From VBAS01 sp035292525 (lineage in GTDB: Bacteria; Bacteroidota; Bacteroidia; Chitinophagales; Chitinophagaceae): a stretch of 5,083 bases of DNA. The notes under the pieces were generated by a model, which ran no database searches, was not told the origin of the DNA, and saw only the letters and a program-made list of their open reading frames with translations. The stretch lies in the NCBI GenBank assembly GCA_035292525.1, contig DATDPZ010000270.1, positions 1 to 5,083 of the forward strand, read 5' to 3'. A program made the translations under genes and the position numbers. Shown piece after piece: positions 4,286-5,083 of the stretch (its first letter is position 1; every line of letters begins with the position of its first letter).

Positions 4286-5083
4286 ATGATGAAAACAATA
4301 GCTAAAGAAAAACCAATAGTGTATTCCTGCTCCGGCTGTTCCAGCATTGCACAGATGGCTAATTACATTGCAGTAAAACTTGACAGGAAAGGGATTGCGG
4401 AGATGAGTTGTATTGCCGGAGTGGGTGGAAATGTAAAGGCAATTACCCGCACGGCTTTATCAGGCAGAAAATTAATTACAATTGATGGTTGCCCGCTGGC
4501 TTGTTCCAAAGCCTGTTTATATAATCATGATAAAAAACCCGATTTGTATTTTGAACTGACAGAATTTGGGGTTAGTAAAAACATGCATCAGGATTTCAAT
4601 CCTGCCGAAGCAGATCTGGTATTTGAAAAAATTGAATCCCTCATTCATAACTGGCAAGAGAAAAAAATACCGGAAGTATATACAGGGGTTAAAAAATTAT
4701 TTTTTAAAAAACAAGCGATACAACCGGCATATATTGCCGGAACAGGGATAACAGTTAAAGAAGTTACAGATAAAAAGCAACTTCATTCATTTATCGGATT
4801 TCCTTACCAGTTATACAAGGATAACAAATATTATATTCCCCAGTTAAAGAAAGATGTCATAGCCACATTTGATAAAATTAAAAATCCTGCCTTTGAGTTT
4901 TGTGAAGTACGATACTGGCTGGCTTACAAAGGGGATAAAGTAGTAGGGCGAATAGCGGCCATTATCAATAAAGCATTTATTGAAAAATGGAAAAGTAAAT
5001 ACATGCGGTTTGGCTGGATGGATTTTGAAGAAGATGAAAAAATTGCTAAAGTTCTTTTGGAGCAGGTAGAAAGATGGGCAAAG
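4286..5083 (+). CDS. DGC-type cysteine-rich (putative zinc-binding) domain fused to a GNAT-like domain, 3' end outside window
   Basis: Hand translation from the ATG at 4286 (a second ATG follows at 4289) gives 266 residues with no stop before the window edge. Residues 11-124 match the DGC domain family, a putative metal-binding family named for its Asp-Gly-Cys motif. Visible features are CSGCSSIAQMANYIAVKLD with Cys15 and Cys18, EMSCIAGVGG with Cys42, and IDGCPLACSKAC with Cys69, Cys73 and Cys77. Residues about 125-153 form a linker. From about 154 (GITVKEVTDKKQLHSFIGFP) the protein matches a Bacteroidota GNAT-like family recognised by RFPFxLYKDNxYWVP, NPAFEFCExxYWLAYK, GRIAxIINxxxxEKW and RFGWxDF patterns. 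That family normally stands alone. DGC function is unknown and the GNAT-like substrate is unknown. The protein appears cytoplasmic, with no signal or membrane helix. It is divergent from the NorC-like gene across a shared 218-nt spacer and may be co-regulated with it. Confidence 0.85.
   Translation, partial: MMKTIAKEKPIVYSCSGCSSIAQMANYIAVKLDRKGIAEMSCIAGVGGNVKAITRTALSGRKLITIDGCPLACSKACLYNHDKKPDLYFELTEFGVSKNMHQDFNPAEADLVFEKIESLIHNWQEKKIPEVYTGVKKLFFKKQAIQPAYIAGTGITVKEVTDKKQLHSFIGFPYQLYKDNKYYIPQLKKDVIATFDKIKNPAFEFCEVRYWLAYKGDKVVGRIAAIINKAFIEKWKSKYMRFGWMDFEEDEKIAKVLLEQVERWAK

Noticed and set aside
4566..4751. Plus-strand open frame of 61 codons starting at 4566
   Set aside because: Out-of-frame shadow within the DGC-GNAT gene, whose frame is open through the whole interval and shows clear family motifs.
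1..5083. CRISPR array, tRNA, rRNA, insertion sequence or attachment site
   Set aside because: No regularly spaced repeats, no transposase-like frame, no terminal inverted repeats with target duplications, and no tRNA-like cloverleaf seen. Nearly all the DNA is explained by ordinary genes.

Overview
The window looks like a piece of a Bacteroidota chromosome, probably near Chitinophagaceae/Sphingobacteriales. The reasons are an AT-rich base composition, almost no Shine-Dalgarno sequences, a few TAnnTTTG-like -7 elements, and protein families typical of that phylum. These are a Crp/Fnr regulator, a QueD-like pterin synthase, a DGC zinc-binding protein and a particular GNAT-like family. The taxonomic call is inference from family resemblance only.

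Layout. Six genes lie on the minus strand. In order of transcription they are: a membrane-anchored NorC-like cytochrome c (4067-3666); a 12-helix NorB-like heme-copper superfamily protein that overlaps it (3685-2285); a QueD/6-pyruvoyl-tetrahydropterin synthase family enzyme (2254-1826); an FNR-type regulator with a cysteine-rich N-terminus (1726-1022); a 61-residue single-helix membrane protein resembling subunit IIa of ba3 oxidases (867-682); and a CuA-containing subunit II of a B-family-like heme-copper oxidase (657 to beyond position 1). A divergent plus-strand gene begins at 4286 and runs off the right edge. It encodes a DGC-type cysteine-rich domain fused to a GNAT-like domain. Between the divergent genes is a long imperfect inverted repeat (4077-4121) whose two arms each carry an outward-facing TATATTTG.

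How the genes may work together. This looks like a low-oxygen or nitrogen-oxide respiration locus. It holds a NorC/NorB-like pair, the start of a CuA terminal oxidase operon (or of a NO reductase derived from one), and an FNR-like regulator that could sense oxygen or NO. The roles of the pterin enzyme and the DGC-GNAT protein here are unknown.

Most notable. The NorB-like protein keeps the overall NorB fold signatures: GREYWEF, the HH pair, and the THGT...AH helix. Compared with cNOR it lacks the helix-VI His and Glu that ligate FeB, and it has Met where the second low-spin heme His should be. It therefore does not look like a textbook cytochrome c NO reductase. The DGC-GNAT fusion is the second unusual item. 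All comparisons to reference proteins were made from memory, without a database search.
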